14,484 nucleotides of DNA from Ramicandelaber brevisporus (GCA_025201865.1 MU602675.1:109868-124351); one strand, 5' to 3'. Positions 6,657-14,445 are shown, numbered from the stretch's first letter. The notes: generated by a model from the sequence alone, not told the origin. A program made the numbers and translations.

Positions 6657-9233
6657 TCAAGGTTTAATCGCAAAATGAGCAAATGGCAGAATGCTATCAT
6701 GAAGTGATTTGCAGCCGGGAATCTGTGCGATCGGATCAGAAATGCCATACTGTGGCAAATCACTCAGCCAACTTGTGACATCCAAATAAATTTGAGTACG
6801 AACCTTGTCCTCATCTGACATGGAATCAGCTCCGTTGGCTGCTGCCAGTGAAGAAGATGAGGAAGATAAAGAAGATGGTTTGTTTGCCAAGTTTCCACCT
6901 GGATTCCTTGACATTTGCTGTTGCTGTTGTTGTAGCATTTTGAGACCAGTCATCAATCTGCCTCGAGGCTGGGCATCTGAAGGACGAGGTGAGTCTTGTG
7001 CAGCTGTAGACAATAGTCGAGTCTTCCGCAATCGGTCGAGACTTTCTTCAGTCTTGCGAACTTGCTCGATAAGCTCGTTGACGGATGCTGCAAACTGCTG
7101 TGACACTAAATAGACAACTTTATGAGCAACTGTTGATCGAATCTTTGCCGTCCACTCACTGTTGTCGATATTGGTAGTAGCCACCGATACACCAAGATAA
7201 TCTACATAAAACTGCTCGACTGGCTTCAAGATGCGAGATACATAGGCTGATGGCTGAGTAGGAGGGGGTCGATTTGTTGCTCTAAACTCGCCTGTGATGC
7301 CCTTGACAGCCTTGAGAGTCTCGGTGCAGCGTGGGATCATAACCGCAGCAATCAGCTCGGCCGCTGACGGTATCACAGCTGCAGCATCGTCTAGAATGTC
7401 ATTAAAGTCAGCCAGGTAAGACTCGGGTTCATTCTCTTTGACTGATGCTGCAATGTCAGGAACTACATTGCATATTTGGCTGTGAAATATTTTGAGAGCA
7501 GAGCTGATGAATAGCTGGACATTTCTTGCAATTTGAACCAGCGCTGTCATCCATTTATCACGCGCAGTGTCGCTCTCAGCGGCCCACTCAGCTGACTTGA
7601 GCGATTGAACCTGCTCATCATAACATGTGCCTTGTCTCACAATAATCTGAAGCGTTAGTTGCCAGAATTGAGATGCAAGTGGCAGCAGGAATATATTTGG
7701 GGACCAGCAGGTGGCAATCGCTCGCAATGAAGCAACAGTGGCGGTATCCAGGTTATCAGGCAGTGTCAATGTAGCCATAATACTGTCGATTGATGATAAC
7801 TCCTCAGGCGAGAATATGTCCTCATTAACATCACTTTGCTGATTCTGCTGTTCATCCAACAGCATTGTCACAATGTGGCGATGTCTAACTGCGAAATAAG
7901 CTTGCAACTGCCATCTCTTTACAAATGCTTTGTAAGATTCGCTCTCTCTCAGCTCGTTCAATTGTGCTGCAGTTCCACACAAATCCTCAATCATTCTAAT
8001 AAACGACATTGCGGCTGCGTGATTGTCTCTAAATGTCGATGGAATGGCTGGAGCAAACACAACTGCGCATTTATTTGACAGAATCTCGCTAACTTCATTC
8101 CAAACTGCAGTTGATGGCAGATTGAGTGCGGTTGTTAGCGTTGAATCACCATTTCCACTGCATGAAACTTTACAAACTGGTGAAATTTGAGCAGAAATGA
8201 AGCTTTCAATTGAGCCCAACAGGCGAGTGAAGCCAGTGCCAGTGTGGATTGCTGAGCCTGATGAAAATGTGCTATCTTCAATAATGTGAGCAAGTGTAGG
8301 TCTGACCACCTTTTCTCGAATCAGCGTTTCAGCGCGTCTAGTATTGTCAATTATGATGTAAATGTTAAGACATTGCTGAAGAGACTGGGCAGAAGCTGAC
8401 TTAAGCCATGGTGAACTTGCACTAATATTTGATTGAGTTGCGCTATTGTACGATTGCTGAACTAATGTGATGCACTCCAATAAACATCTGTCAAGCATAT
8501 CAATCAGTGCTATCTCAAATGCTGAAATTCTCTTTCTTGCACCAACTACAAATGGCAGCTCATCTCCGCCCGATCGACCAGCCAGGAACCGCAAATGATT
8601 CAGCTCTGCAGCCAGTCTCTCCGCCAACTCCAATCTACTCCCCAGCTGCTGTTGTTGCTGTTGTTGTTGATGCTGCTGTTGCTGCTGCTGTTGACTGTCG
8701 CTGTTAGATGAACTATTAACTGTATCTAACAATGATTGTACCTTTTCAATGCCTTTTGCCATGTCAACAAAGCTTGTAAGCAATGCCTTCTTTTCTCTTA
8801 CCGTTTCGCGCTGTTTCAACTTCTCCTCCATTTCTCGGTGCTGGCCTTCAAGCCATTCTAACAATGGCACGACTTGCTTCGTGTCAATGGCCTCAAGCGG
8901 CTGTCGTAGCGAGTCCAGTGCATCATCCAAACCCACCAAGTTTGTAGTCAATGACACAAAATCCGCGTATTTGGTGTTGATGAGATCAATCAGTTCCGTA
9001 CGAAGTGCTGCCAAGCGCTGCTGCAGGTCGGTTTCGAGAGCTGTTAGCGAAGTCGACTGCGGGTGCTCGGACACATAGTCGTTAATCGAGATGAACCTAA
9101 CGCGTCTTTGCGAGCTGGCCGATGCTGTTGGCGACACGACAGCTGCTCCTGCTCCTGCCGCTGCTGCTGCTGAGGGAGAGCCGTTGTGTCTTGCGCCGGA
9201 GAGCAGCGGTGAAGTAGGCAAGCTGCTGGCCAT
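6657..9233 (-). CDS. COG2: Conserved oligomeric Golgi complex subunit 2 (COG2)
   Basis: An 858-aa intronless protein. COG2 belongs to lobe A of the COG tethering complex, which captures retrograde vesicles at the Golgi and maintains glycosylation enzymes. The N-terminal family block is clear: RRVRFISINDYVSEH, then the coiled-coil segment LALRTELIDLI..KYADFVSLTTNLVGLDDALDSLRQPL (about residues 43-115), where NLVGLD is typical of COG2. Coiled-coil sequence continues to ~170. A C-terminal COG2 block (DUF3510-type) runs from about residue 590 to 740 and includes TNRPPPTQPSAYVSRILKPVEQFY. Insertions unlike animal COG2 are a poly-Gln run (181-196, one His), a second Gln run (768-773) and a Ser run (790-796). 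The N-terminus (1-42) is Ala/Ser/Gly-rich. The ATG at 9233 opens the frame, 255 bp from the divergent methyltransferase gene. Confidence 0.93.
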   Translation of the reverse strand: MASSLPTSPLLSGARHNGSPSAAAAAGAGAAVVSPTASASSQRRVRFISINDYVSEHPQSTSLTALETDLQQRLAALRTELIDLINTKYADFVSLTTNLVGLDDALDSLRQPLEAIDTKQVVPLLEWLEGQHREMEEKLKQRETVREKKALLTSFVDMAKGIEKVQSLLDTVNSSSNSDSQQQQQQQHQQQQQQQQLGSRLELAERLAAELNHLRFLAGRSGGDELPFVVGARKRISAFEIALIDMLDRCLLECITLVQQSYNSATQSNISASSPWLKSASAQSLQQCLNIYIIIDNTRRAETLIREKVVRPTLAHIIEDSTFSSGSAIHTGTGFTRLLGSIESFISAQISPVCKVSCSGNGDSTLTTALNLPSTAVWNEVSEILSNKCAVVFAPAIPSTFRDNHAAAMSFIRMIEDLCGTAAQLNELRESESYKAFVKRWQLQAYFAVRHRHIVTMLLDEQQNQQSDVNEDIFSPEELSSIDSIMATLTLPDNLDTATVASLRAIATCWSPNIFLLPLASQFWQLTLQIIVRQGTCYDEQVQSLKSAEWAAESDTARDKWMTALVQIARNVQLFISSALKIFHSQICNVVPDIAASVKENEPESYLADFNDILDDAAAVIPSAAELIAAVMIPRCTETLKAVKGITGEFRATNRPPPTQPSAYVSRILKPVEQFYVDYLGVSVATTNIDNSEWTAKIRSTVAHKVVYLVSQQFAASVNELIEQVRKTEESLDRLRKTRLLSTAAQDSPRPSDAQPRGRLMTGLKMLQQQQQQMSRNPGGNLANKPSSLSSSSSSLAAANGADSMSDEDKVRTQIYLDVTSWLSDLPQYGISDPIAQIPGCKSLHDSILPFAHFAIKP
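8646..8693 (-). repeat. Poly-glutamine codon tract in COG2
   Basis: Sixteen codons (residues 181-196), fifteen Gln and one His, encoded by mixed CAG and CAA triplets. The tract sits just after the N-terminal coiled coil, probably in a flexible loop. The CAA interruptions should slow repeat expansion. Confidence 0.92.
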
Positions 9234-9488
9234 GATTCAGATGTTCAGTGAGTTTGGTAAACGTGGCATCCAGAGAGAAAGAGAAAGAGAAAGAGAAAGA
9301 GAGACAAGCTCGTCTATGTCTATGTGTATCTTTCCACATACTCTCGCTTGAGAGCAGAGCAGAGCAGATCTGCAATCGACTTTTGCTTTGCGAATTCCAG
9401 TGTCTCCCTCTCCAAGATCAACGAACACTGCCCTCTTTTGGACACGCCGCCTGCTGTGGTCTGTCCCTCTCTGTAGTCGAGCCATCCA
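9234..9488. promoter_or_regulatory. Shared divergent promoter (COG2 / EFM6-like)
   Basis: A 255-bp gap between two divergent start codons. It contains the GAGAAA tandem repeat at 9272-9305 plus a CT-rich stretch near 9400-9470. GA/CT tracts are common in eukaryotic core promoters and leaders. No TATA box was recognised. Confidence 0.5.
9272..9305. repeat. (GAGAAA)n purine tract
   Basis: About five hexamer copies of GAGAAA form an unbroken purine strand of roughly 33 bp, 39 bp upstream of the COG2 start codon. On the COG2 strand it reads as a TTTCTC pyrimidine tract in the leader or core promoter. Confidence 0.9.
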
Positions 9489-10307
9489 ATGTTCAGCTGT
9501 TTGTACAACGATGATGATACCACTGACGTCACTTCTGCGTCGCCCTCCACAGCAGTCGCAACCAAAGAAGAAGGCTTATTCGACGCAGCCCAAGAGGCAC
9601 CAATAAACCGCACTGCCGAGTTCACCTGCACCGGTCTGCCACGTCCAGTCTTGCTTCAAGAACAGTCTGCCATTGGCTGCGGAGGTAAACTGTGGCCTGC
9701 AGCAGTAATGCTCACTGAGTACTTTGCGAGAGAATACGCAAATGATCCGTCGATTTTGGACGGGAAACATGTGGTGGAACTTGGAGCAGGCACTGGGTTG
9801 GTGGGGTTGGCGTTGGCGCTGATATCGCCCACTGTTACGGTTACTATCACGGATTTGGACATATTGCTGCCGCTGATGAAGGCGAATATTGAGCTGAACG
9901 GATTGAAAGGCAGAGTTCATGCTGCAGTATTAGGATGGGGTGAGTCCATCAATGAGGACGAAGTGTTCAACTGGAGGAATTTATCTTCATCAGCAGAGTC
10001 GTCGTCTTCAAAGGTTGATATTGTTATCGCGGCAGATTGTGTCTACTTGGAGTCATGCTTTGATATTTTGCTAACCACAATGCATCATCTGACAACAGCT
10101 TCTCCAGTCTGCCGAATCTTTGTTTGTTCAAAAAAGCGACGCCGCGCAGATCGACAGTTCTTCATCAAACTGAGGAAACAGTTTGCCGTTTGCCAGCCAC
10201 CCATTGACGAGCACCTGGAGCTTTGGCGCCGTGATGGCTTGTCGCTGCACATTGCCACAAGTTCAGCGGCATCCAATAAAAACAACGCCTTAAATGCATT
10301 GGAGTAG
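9489..10307 (+). CDS. EFM6: Family-16 lysine methyltransferase, probably Efm6 (eEF1A methyltransferase)
   Basis: A 272-aa intronless class I SAM-dependent methyltransferase of the METTL21-like family 16. In yeast, Efm6 methylates a lysine of translation elongation factor eEF1A in the cytosol. The SAM fold is clear: GCGGKLWPAA (63-72) is the family's W-containing block before motif I; HVVELGAGTGLVGLALAL (94-111) is motif I; ITDLD (120-124) ends strand 2 with the acidic residue for SAM ribose; AADCVYLE (181-188) carries the D-x-x-Y signature of this family. The KKRRRADRQFF segment (215-225) near the C-terminus also fits the Efm6 branch as I recall it. The first ~45 residues are Asp/Thr/Ser-rich and probably disordered. 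It starts at ATG 9489 and runs divergently from COG2. Family assignment is strong; the Efm6 identity over other METTL21-type enzymes is an inference. Confidence 0.88.
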   Translation: MFSCLYNDDDTTDVTSASPSTAVATKEEGLFDAAQEAPINRTAEFTCTGLPRPVLLQEQSAIGCGGKLWPAAVMLTEYFAREYANDPSILDGKHVVELGAGTGLVGLALALISPTVTVTITDLDILLPLMKANIELNGLKGRVHAAVLGWGESINEDEVFNWRNLSSSAESSSSKVDIVIAADCVYLESCFDILLTTMHHLTTASPVCRIFVCSKKRRRADRQFFIKLRKQFAVCQPPIDEHLELWRRDGLSLHIATSSAASNKNNALNALE

Positions 10308-10588
10308 CTCCTATACTACTTCTATTTTATTTTTAAATGTTATTCGTGTGTTAATCGGTAATCATCAATCAAAAGGAGAGCGGTGGCGTCTCAAAAGGGA
10401 CATTCTCCAAAGACAGCATTTTGTCTTTAGGCTCTGCCACGCAGTTCCAGCCCTTTTGCAAAAACATCTGTCTGTCAAAGCTCTCCCTCTCTCCTTCCCT
10501 TTCTCTCTCTTTCTTTCTCCCCTCAGCGTGTCTCATTTGCAATCAATTCTTTTGTACTTTTTTCTTTCTTTTTCTTCTAACACAGCAT
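10308..10588. promoter_or_regulatory. Pyrimidine-rich leader/promoter of the SDR-like gene
   Basis: This 281-bp gap has a long C/T-rich tract (about 10478-10580) ending in CTAACACAG (10577-10585) only three bases before the SDR start codon. It may be a core-promoter/leader pyrimidine tract or the 3' end of a 5' UTR intron; CTAAC matches a fungal branch-point core. A weak GTAATC donor at 10358 is the only upstream partner noticed. Confidence 0.4.
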
Positions 10589-12514
10589 ATGCCAACCATC
10601 AGTCCGTTTGGCAAGACGGCGGTCGTGTCACCTGCAGCTGTCATCTCAGTTGAGGATGTGACATCTGCAGACGGTGACACCGTTTCAAATGGCACTGCTG
10701 GTCGTCCGTACAAGCCGCTTCCTCCGCTGCCGGGCTCCATGAAGGGTCGCAAGGGCAGTGCCACAGCCGAAGCAATTGCAGCTGCAGCTGGCATCTCCAC
10801 CCCCATGGGAGCGGCATCCAACACGAACTCAGTCCGTGACAGCTCAACACCCGCCACATCCGGCGACACTACCGCTGCAGTTGCCGCCACATCTCCTCCA
10901 ACAACATCCGTCGCCGCAGTCAAGACCCCTCCGTCCGCTACTTCTGCCATTGCTCCTGACTATGTTCCGACCGCCAAGCCAGTTCCGCCGTGGGTTGCTG
11001 ACATGCCGCGTCTCGACGGTAAACTCACCGTGGTCACTGGTGCCAGTTCCGCAATGGGCCGTGAGACCGCTCGATTCTTGGCCCATCTCGGCGCCACTGT
11101 TGTTATGGCGTGCCGCGACCCGGTCAAGGCCATTGCAGCCAAGGATCGCATTTTGATTGAGTCTCCAGGCATCTTTGAACGCCAGCTTGTGATTATGGAG
11201 TTGGACATGGGAAATTTAGCCAGCATTAGAACATTTGTACAGAGATTGAATGAGAGTGGATTGGCGAATATCCCAGTCACCACAACAACGTATATCGAGC
11301 GAACTAGTAGTGGTACTGGTGGTATTACTGGTAGTGGTACTGGTGGCGTTGACAATAGAAGCGCATGGAGTAGTAGAAACAATAGCTGGAGCAGTGATGT
11401 AGTAAGCGGCAGTGGCAGTGGCAGTGGCACTGGGAATGCGAATACCAGCGTGTGGAAAGAGTCGTCATCTCAGCAACAGTCAGAGGTTGTACAGCAAACC
11501 GATGACAAGCCGCCAACACTCCCAATCATGGATAAAACGGCTAGCAAACTGATGACCATTGATTTGGAAGATCTGAGTCAAATTTGGAACAGTGACAGTG
11601 GCGATTTCAGTCTCTCATCAGCTGCAGCTGCTGCAGCGGCAGCTGGCGCCACAACGACTAGCGCCGCAGCCGGGGCTGGAACTGGCGCTGCCACTGGCGG
11701 CAAACCAACAGCTCCTGGTGGCGTCAGCTCATCAACAGCCGGGCAGCGTGCTGCCAATCGACTGCGCTCCATTTCCGGCAGCCGATCCAACCCTGGAAAC
11801 CGTCAGTCCATTCTTGCTGGCTACCGAGCCCACCCTGACAGCAACCCTCCAGTCCTTGGCAAAGTTAGTTACAACCAGGAATGGGCACGCCCTCCACGCG
11901 GCGTCTCCGTACTCGTCAACCATGAGAGTGTCGTTGGTTCACCCAAAGACATGCCTGGTTTAACAGTTGATGGGTTTGAATACCATTTTGGGGTTGACTA
12001 TCTTGGTCCGTGGTTACTCACCAATCTGATGGCACCTTTGCTCAAGATGGGAGTGCCAGCTCGTGTCATCAATGTCACTAATGGATCTCATCGCCTATCT
12101 CGCAACCCCACGTTTGCTGACATCCGATCCAAGAGCCACTTGCTCGGCTTGAAGCAGTATACGCTGAGCAAGGCTTGCGTGGTTTCATTTACGCGTGAAT
12201 CTGCGAGACGCTTGGCATCGTCTGGCGTGTATGTGTACGCGGCGAATCCAGGCATGGCTGCCACGGGCTGGACCACCAACTACTGGAAGCCGGTCAAGAA
12301 GATGCTGCAGGGGATTTTGAAGAACGAGTCAGATGCGGTTCACACAACCCTGTTCCTGGCAACGAAGCCAGGCATTGAGAACTTGAGTGGGTACTACTTT
12401 AGTGACTGCCGTGTGGCGCAAGTGCATGGATATTGCAGCCATCCAGAGAATGATGGAGATTTGTGGGAGAAGACTATTTCGTGGGTAGGAATGGATCGAC
12501 ACGAGTCTGTTTAA
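10589..12514 (+). CDS. Short-chain dehydrogenase/reductase-like protein, degenerate active site, large insertion
   Basis: A 641-aa protein with an SDR fold of the retinol-dehydrogenase/WWOX-like type, about twice the usual ~300 aa. Residues 1-140 are Ala/Ser/Thr/Pro-rich with PLPPLPG. The Rossmann start is KLTVVTGASSAMGRETARFL (145-164) followed by ATVVMACRD (169-177), whose ACR end favours NADP(H). LDMGNLASIRTF (205-216) is typical of the family. Then a low-complexity insertion (about 229-437; Gly-Ser, Gly-Thr and poly-Ala runs) precedes strand 4. The fold resumes at VSVLVNHESVVG, FGVDYLGPWLLTNLMAPLL (467-485), RVINVTNGSHRL, YTLSK (524-528) and NPGM (553-556). Tyr524 and Lys528 are kept, but NNAG reads NHES, the catalytic Asn is Asp470, and the expected Ser position reads Thr497/Asn498. 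ATG 10589 is the first in-frame ATG. SDR membership is confident; whether it is an active enzyme is doubtful. Confidence 0.85.
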   Translation: MPTISPFGKTAVVSPAAVISVEDVTSADGDTVSNGTAGRPYKPLPPLPGSMKGRKGSATAEAIAAAAGISTPMGAASNTNSVRDSSTPATSGDTTAAVAATSPPTTSVAAVKTPPSATSAIAPDYVPTAKPVPPWVADMPRLDGKLTVVTGASSAMGRETARFLAHLGATVVMACRDPVKAIAAKDRILIESPGIFERQLVIMELDMGNLASIRTFVQRLNESGLANIPVTTTTYIERTSSGTGGITGSGTGGVDNRSAWSSRNNSWSSDVVSGSGSGSGTGNANTSVWKESSSQQQSEVVQQTDDKPPTLPIMDKTASKLMTIDLEDLSQIWNSDSGDFSLSSAAAAAAAAGATTTSAAAGAGTGAATGGKPTAPGGVSSSTAGQRAANRLRSISGSRSNPGNRQSILAGYRAHPDSNPPVLGKVSYNQEWARPPRGVSVLVNHESVVGSPKDMPGLTVDGFEYHFGVDYLGPWLLTNLMAPLLKMGVPARVINVTNGSHRLSRNPTFADIRSKSHLLGLKQYTLSKACVVSFTRESARRLASSGVYVYAANPGMAATGWTTNYWKPVKKMLQGILKNESDAVHTTLFLATKPGIENLSGYYFSDCRVAQVHGYCSHPENDGDLWEKTISWVGMDRHESV

Positions 12515-12605
12515 ACTCATTGCTTAAGCCACTTCTCAAACTAGTTAGTTATGTAAAAAATGAACAAACAAACAAACAAGTAAACAATGTACTAAAAAAA
12601 CATTT

Positions 12606-12611
12606 AATAAA
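12606..12611 (+). terminator. Poly(A) signal AATAAA for the SDR-like gene
   Basis: An exact AATAAA lies about 90 bp after the SDR stop codon and 19 bp before the convergent U2AF1 stop codon. An AAAC tandem repeat (about 12563-12586) precedes it. The transcript end therefore likely runs into the 3' end of U2AF1. Confidence 0.55.
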
Positions 12612-12629
12612 AAGCTTTTCCGAGGCGAC

Positions 12630-13817
12630 TTAATAAGGGGTCAGTTCTTTATCGTACCATAGTGCATTCGGATCGGCGTTGTCGTAAGGCAGGACGTGTT
12701 CGGCAAACGGATATGGCTGAGCGGCAGACTGATCAAATGGCTGCTGGAATTGTGGCTGCTGATGCGGCTGCTGCTGATGTGGAGCATGTGGTGGATGTTG
12801 AGCGTATGGTTGCGGAGGCTTTTCACCGTGCATAGGCTGACCGTGCCTATTTTGATGTGGTGGACGATTGTCGAATTGCCTGTGCTGTCCACCTGATTTC
12901 CTGCTTGAACTTGGCGACCGTGACGATCTACGATGGCGTCTGTCGCGATCACTTCGTCCACCTCGTCCGTCTCGATGGTCGCGTCCATCTTGGTCGGAGT
13001 CAAACCGTCTTCGATCGTGAGTTGAGTGCCGTCCATTTCGTTCATATCGATCATTGCGGAAGTTGCGGTCATTCCGGTCGCCTCGATCGTAGTTGCCGTG
13101 TTTGTCGCTGCGATTCCGCCGACCATCTCTACCATCTCGACCATCTCGGCCATCACGACCGTCTCGAGCCGAGTCTTGATGTTGATGCTGTGATGCTGGA
13201 GGAGGAGATGAGGGCGAGTTCGACCGTGCACTTCTGTCGTTTGTAGACTGGCGAATCAACCTCATTGTCATGTCCTGCGCTCTGTACAACTCATTCTCCA
13301 GCTCGACCGTTGGACGTCTCACGTGCAAGAAGTTGCATTGGCCGCCTCGATCGCATCCATCCATATCGTGTTGGCGACAGCAGGCATCTCGGAACTCGAT
13401 CATTGGCGACAATTCGGCAAACAGCGGCCTTCCACCATAGTATCTGTTGTTCAGGCTCTCGGCAGCAACCACAGCGTCTGCCTCGTTGCGGAATACGGCA
13501 TACACGTTGCCGACCAGGTGCAAGCCTTCGTTCTCGCAAACAATCAGCCGCTTCAATTCACCGTATTTGGCCAACTCGCAGAAGACATCGTGGAAGAACA
13601 TGTCGAAGTGACGAACATCCTCCGCGCTGTGCTGAGGCTTGAGCGGCCGAGGTTGAACGGGAGGACCGCCTGCTGTTGGAGGCAGAGGAATGCCGTCGAG
13701 AGGAACAAACATGTTGGCAAGCAGGACAGTGTTGCTGTGGCTTGGCCGCGGATGCCGACGAGCACAGCGATCGCCATGGCGACAGGCGCCAATCTTTGTG
13801 TAGAAGCTGCAGTCCAT
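12630..13817 (-). CDS. U2AF1: U2 snRNP auxiliary factor small subunit (U2AF35/U2AF1-like); 5' end uncertain
   Basis: Splicing factor that reads the AG of 3' splice sites as partner of U2AF65. Visible domains, counted from ATG 13817: CCCH zinc finger 1 (C3, C12, C18, H22) in CSFYTKIGACRHGDRC; an RRM/UHM (about 66-140) with HLVGNVYAVFRNEADA and ELSPMIEF; zinc finger 2 (C147, C155, C161, H165) in CCRQHDMDGCDRGG. The match to human and S. pombe U2AF35 is clear. Differences: Ala19 where human has Ser34, Tyr126 where human has Trp134, and an extra insert near 38-62. The C-terminus (~190-395) is long, with RDG repeats, a short RS block (297-308) and a His/Gln/Pro-rich tail, giving 395 aa against ~216-240. 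The usual first ~15 residues (MAEYLASIFGTEKDK in human) are absent, so either ATG 13817 is the true start or a first exon lies upstream. Confidence 0.88.
   Translation of the reverse strand: MDCSFYTKIGACRHGDRCARRHPRPSHSNTVLLANMFVPLDGIPLPPTAGGPPVQPRPLKPQHSAEDVRHFDMFFHDVFCELAKYGELKRLIVCENEGLHLVGNVYAVFRNEADAVVAAESLNNRYYGGRPLFAELSPMIEFRDACCRQHDMDGCDRGGQCNFLHVRRPTVELENELYRAQDMTMRLIRQSTNDRSARSNSPSSPPPASQHQHQDSARDGRDGRDGRDGRDGRRNRSDKHGNYDRGDRNDRNFRNDRYERNGRHSTHDRRRFDSDQDGRDHRDGRGGRSDRDRRHRRSSRSPSSSRKSGGQHRQFDNRPPHQNRHGQPMHGEKPPQPYAQHPPHAPHQQQPHQQPQFQQPFDQSAAQPYPFAEHVLPYDNADPNALWYDKELTPY
13119..13166 (-). repeat. (RDG)5 codon repeat in U2AF1
   Basis: Five tandem Arg-Asp-Gly units (residues 218-232, plus one more Arg) encoded by a degenerate 9-bp/3-codon repeat. 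Varied third bases show that the repeat is not a fresh slippage product. It opens the basic/acidic mixed-charge tail. Confidence 0.9.
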
Positions 13818-13850
13818 GCCAGGCAGAAAAGAAGGTGAGCGAGCAAACAA

Positions 13851-13888
13851 GCAGGCAAGCAGGCAAGTAGGCAAGTAGGCAAGCAAGG
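13851..13888. repeat. 8-bp tandem repeat upstream of U2AF1
   Basis: Four near-exact copies of GCAGGCAA/GTAGGCAA (TTGCCTGC/TTGCCTAC on the gene strand) end about 34 bp upstream of the U2AF1 ATG, followed by a partial fifth. On the gene strand the unit is pyrimidine-rich and lacks AG, which is compatible with a stretch between a branch point and an acceptor. Confidence 0.9.
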
Positions 13889-14412
13889 ATAAGTGTTGTT
13901 TTTGTTGTTGTTGCTGTTGTTGTTGGGTCTTTTGGAGTCTTTTTAAAAGATGCCTGGCGATTTGAAACGGCTGCAAGCATCACGTATGCACACAAACTCG
14001 CACACACACATACCCGCCTTTCGTCGTCTCTTCTTCCTTTAAGACGGCAAGACGGCCAATGCGTCTATATCTGTCAATCAGCCCTTCCTTGCAGCTCAAG
14101 CAGCCGCAGCAGGAGCAGCAGTAGCCCCTCGGTGGTCTTAGAAGAGTCTCAGATGCACTGCCACGCACCCTTCTTCTCTTCTTCCTCTTTCAAACAGCTG
14201 GGGGGTGACACACGCATCCCTTCACTCAATTTTTTTTTATTATTTTATTCCGCCTATTTTTGAGGGCGGCTCGTGAATCAGCCTCTGTAGGAGAACTTGA
14301 CCTCCCGCTCAACACTTTTTGCATTTTCCACTTCAGCCAATCACACGCTCGCTTTTTTCTTCTCTCTCTCTCTCGCACATATTTACGCTTGTTTTTTTCT
14401 TTCACTTTGCCC

Positions 14413-14445
14413 CCAACAAACCAACCAACAAACCAACCAACCAAT
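14413..14445. repeat. CCAA/CAAA tandem repeat
   Basis: Interleaved CCAA and CAAA tetranucleotides run for about 33 bp near the right edge of the window. Low complexity, no recognised function. On the minus strand it reads TTGG/TTTG. Confidence 0.85.

Noticed and set aside
10421-10588. N-terminal extension of the SDR-like protein with a Phe/Leu-rich, signal-like segment
   Set aside because: It opens with TTG, and the hydrophobic run is just translation of a CT-rich tract. The first ATG in frame is at 10589.
11020-12500. Horizontal transfer of the SDR-like gene
   Set aside because: Its base composition and Ala/Ser low-complexity style match neighbouring genes, and its degenerate motifs do not point to a donor.
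13832-13839. AAG-GTGAGC, a good-looking 5' splice site on the plus strand
   Set aside because: It is on the strand opposite to the only supported gene here, with no plus-strand exon before it.
13818-13976. N-terminal extension of U2AF1 with a poly-Gln run
   Set aside because: There is no ATG in this extension. The Gln and Leu/Ala/Cys runs are translations of TTG and TTGCCTGC repeats, and nothing resembles the U2AF35 N-terminus.
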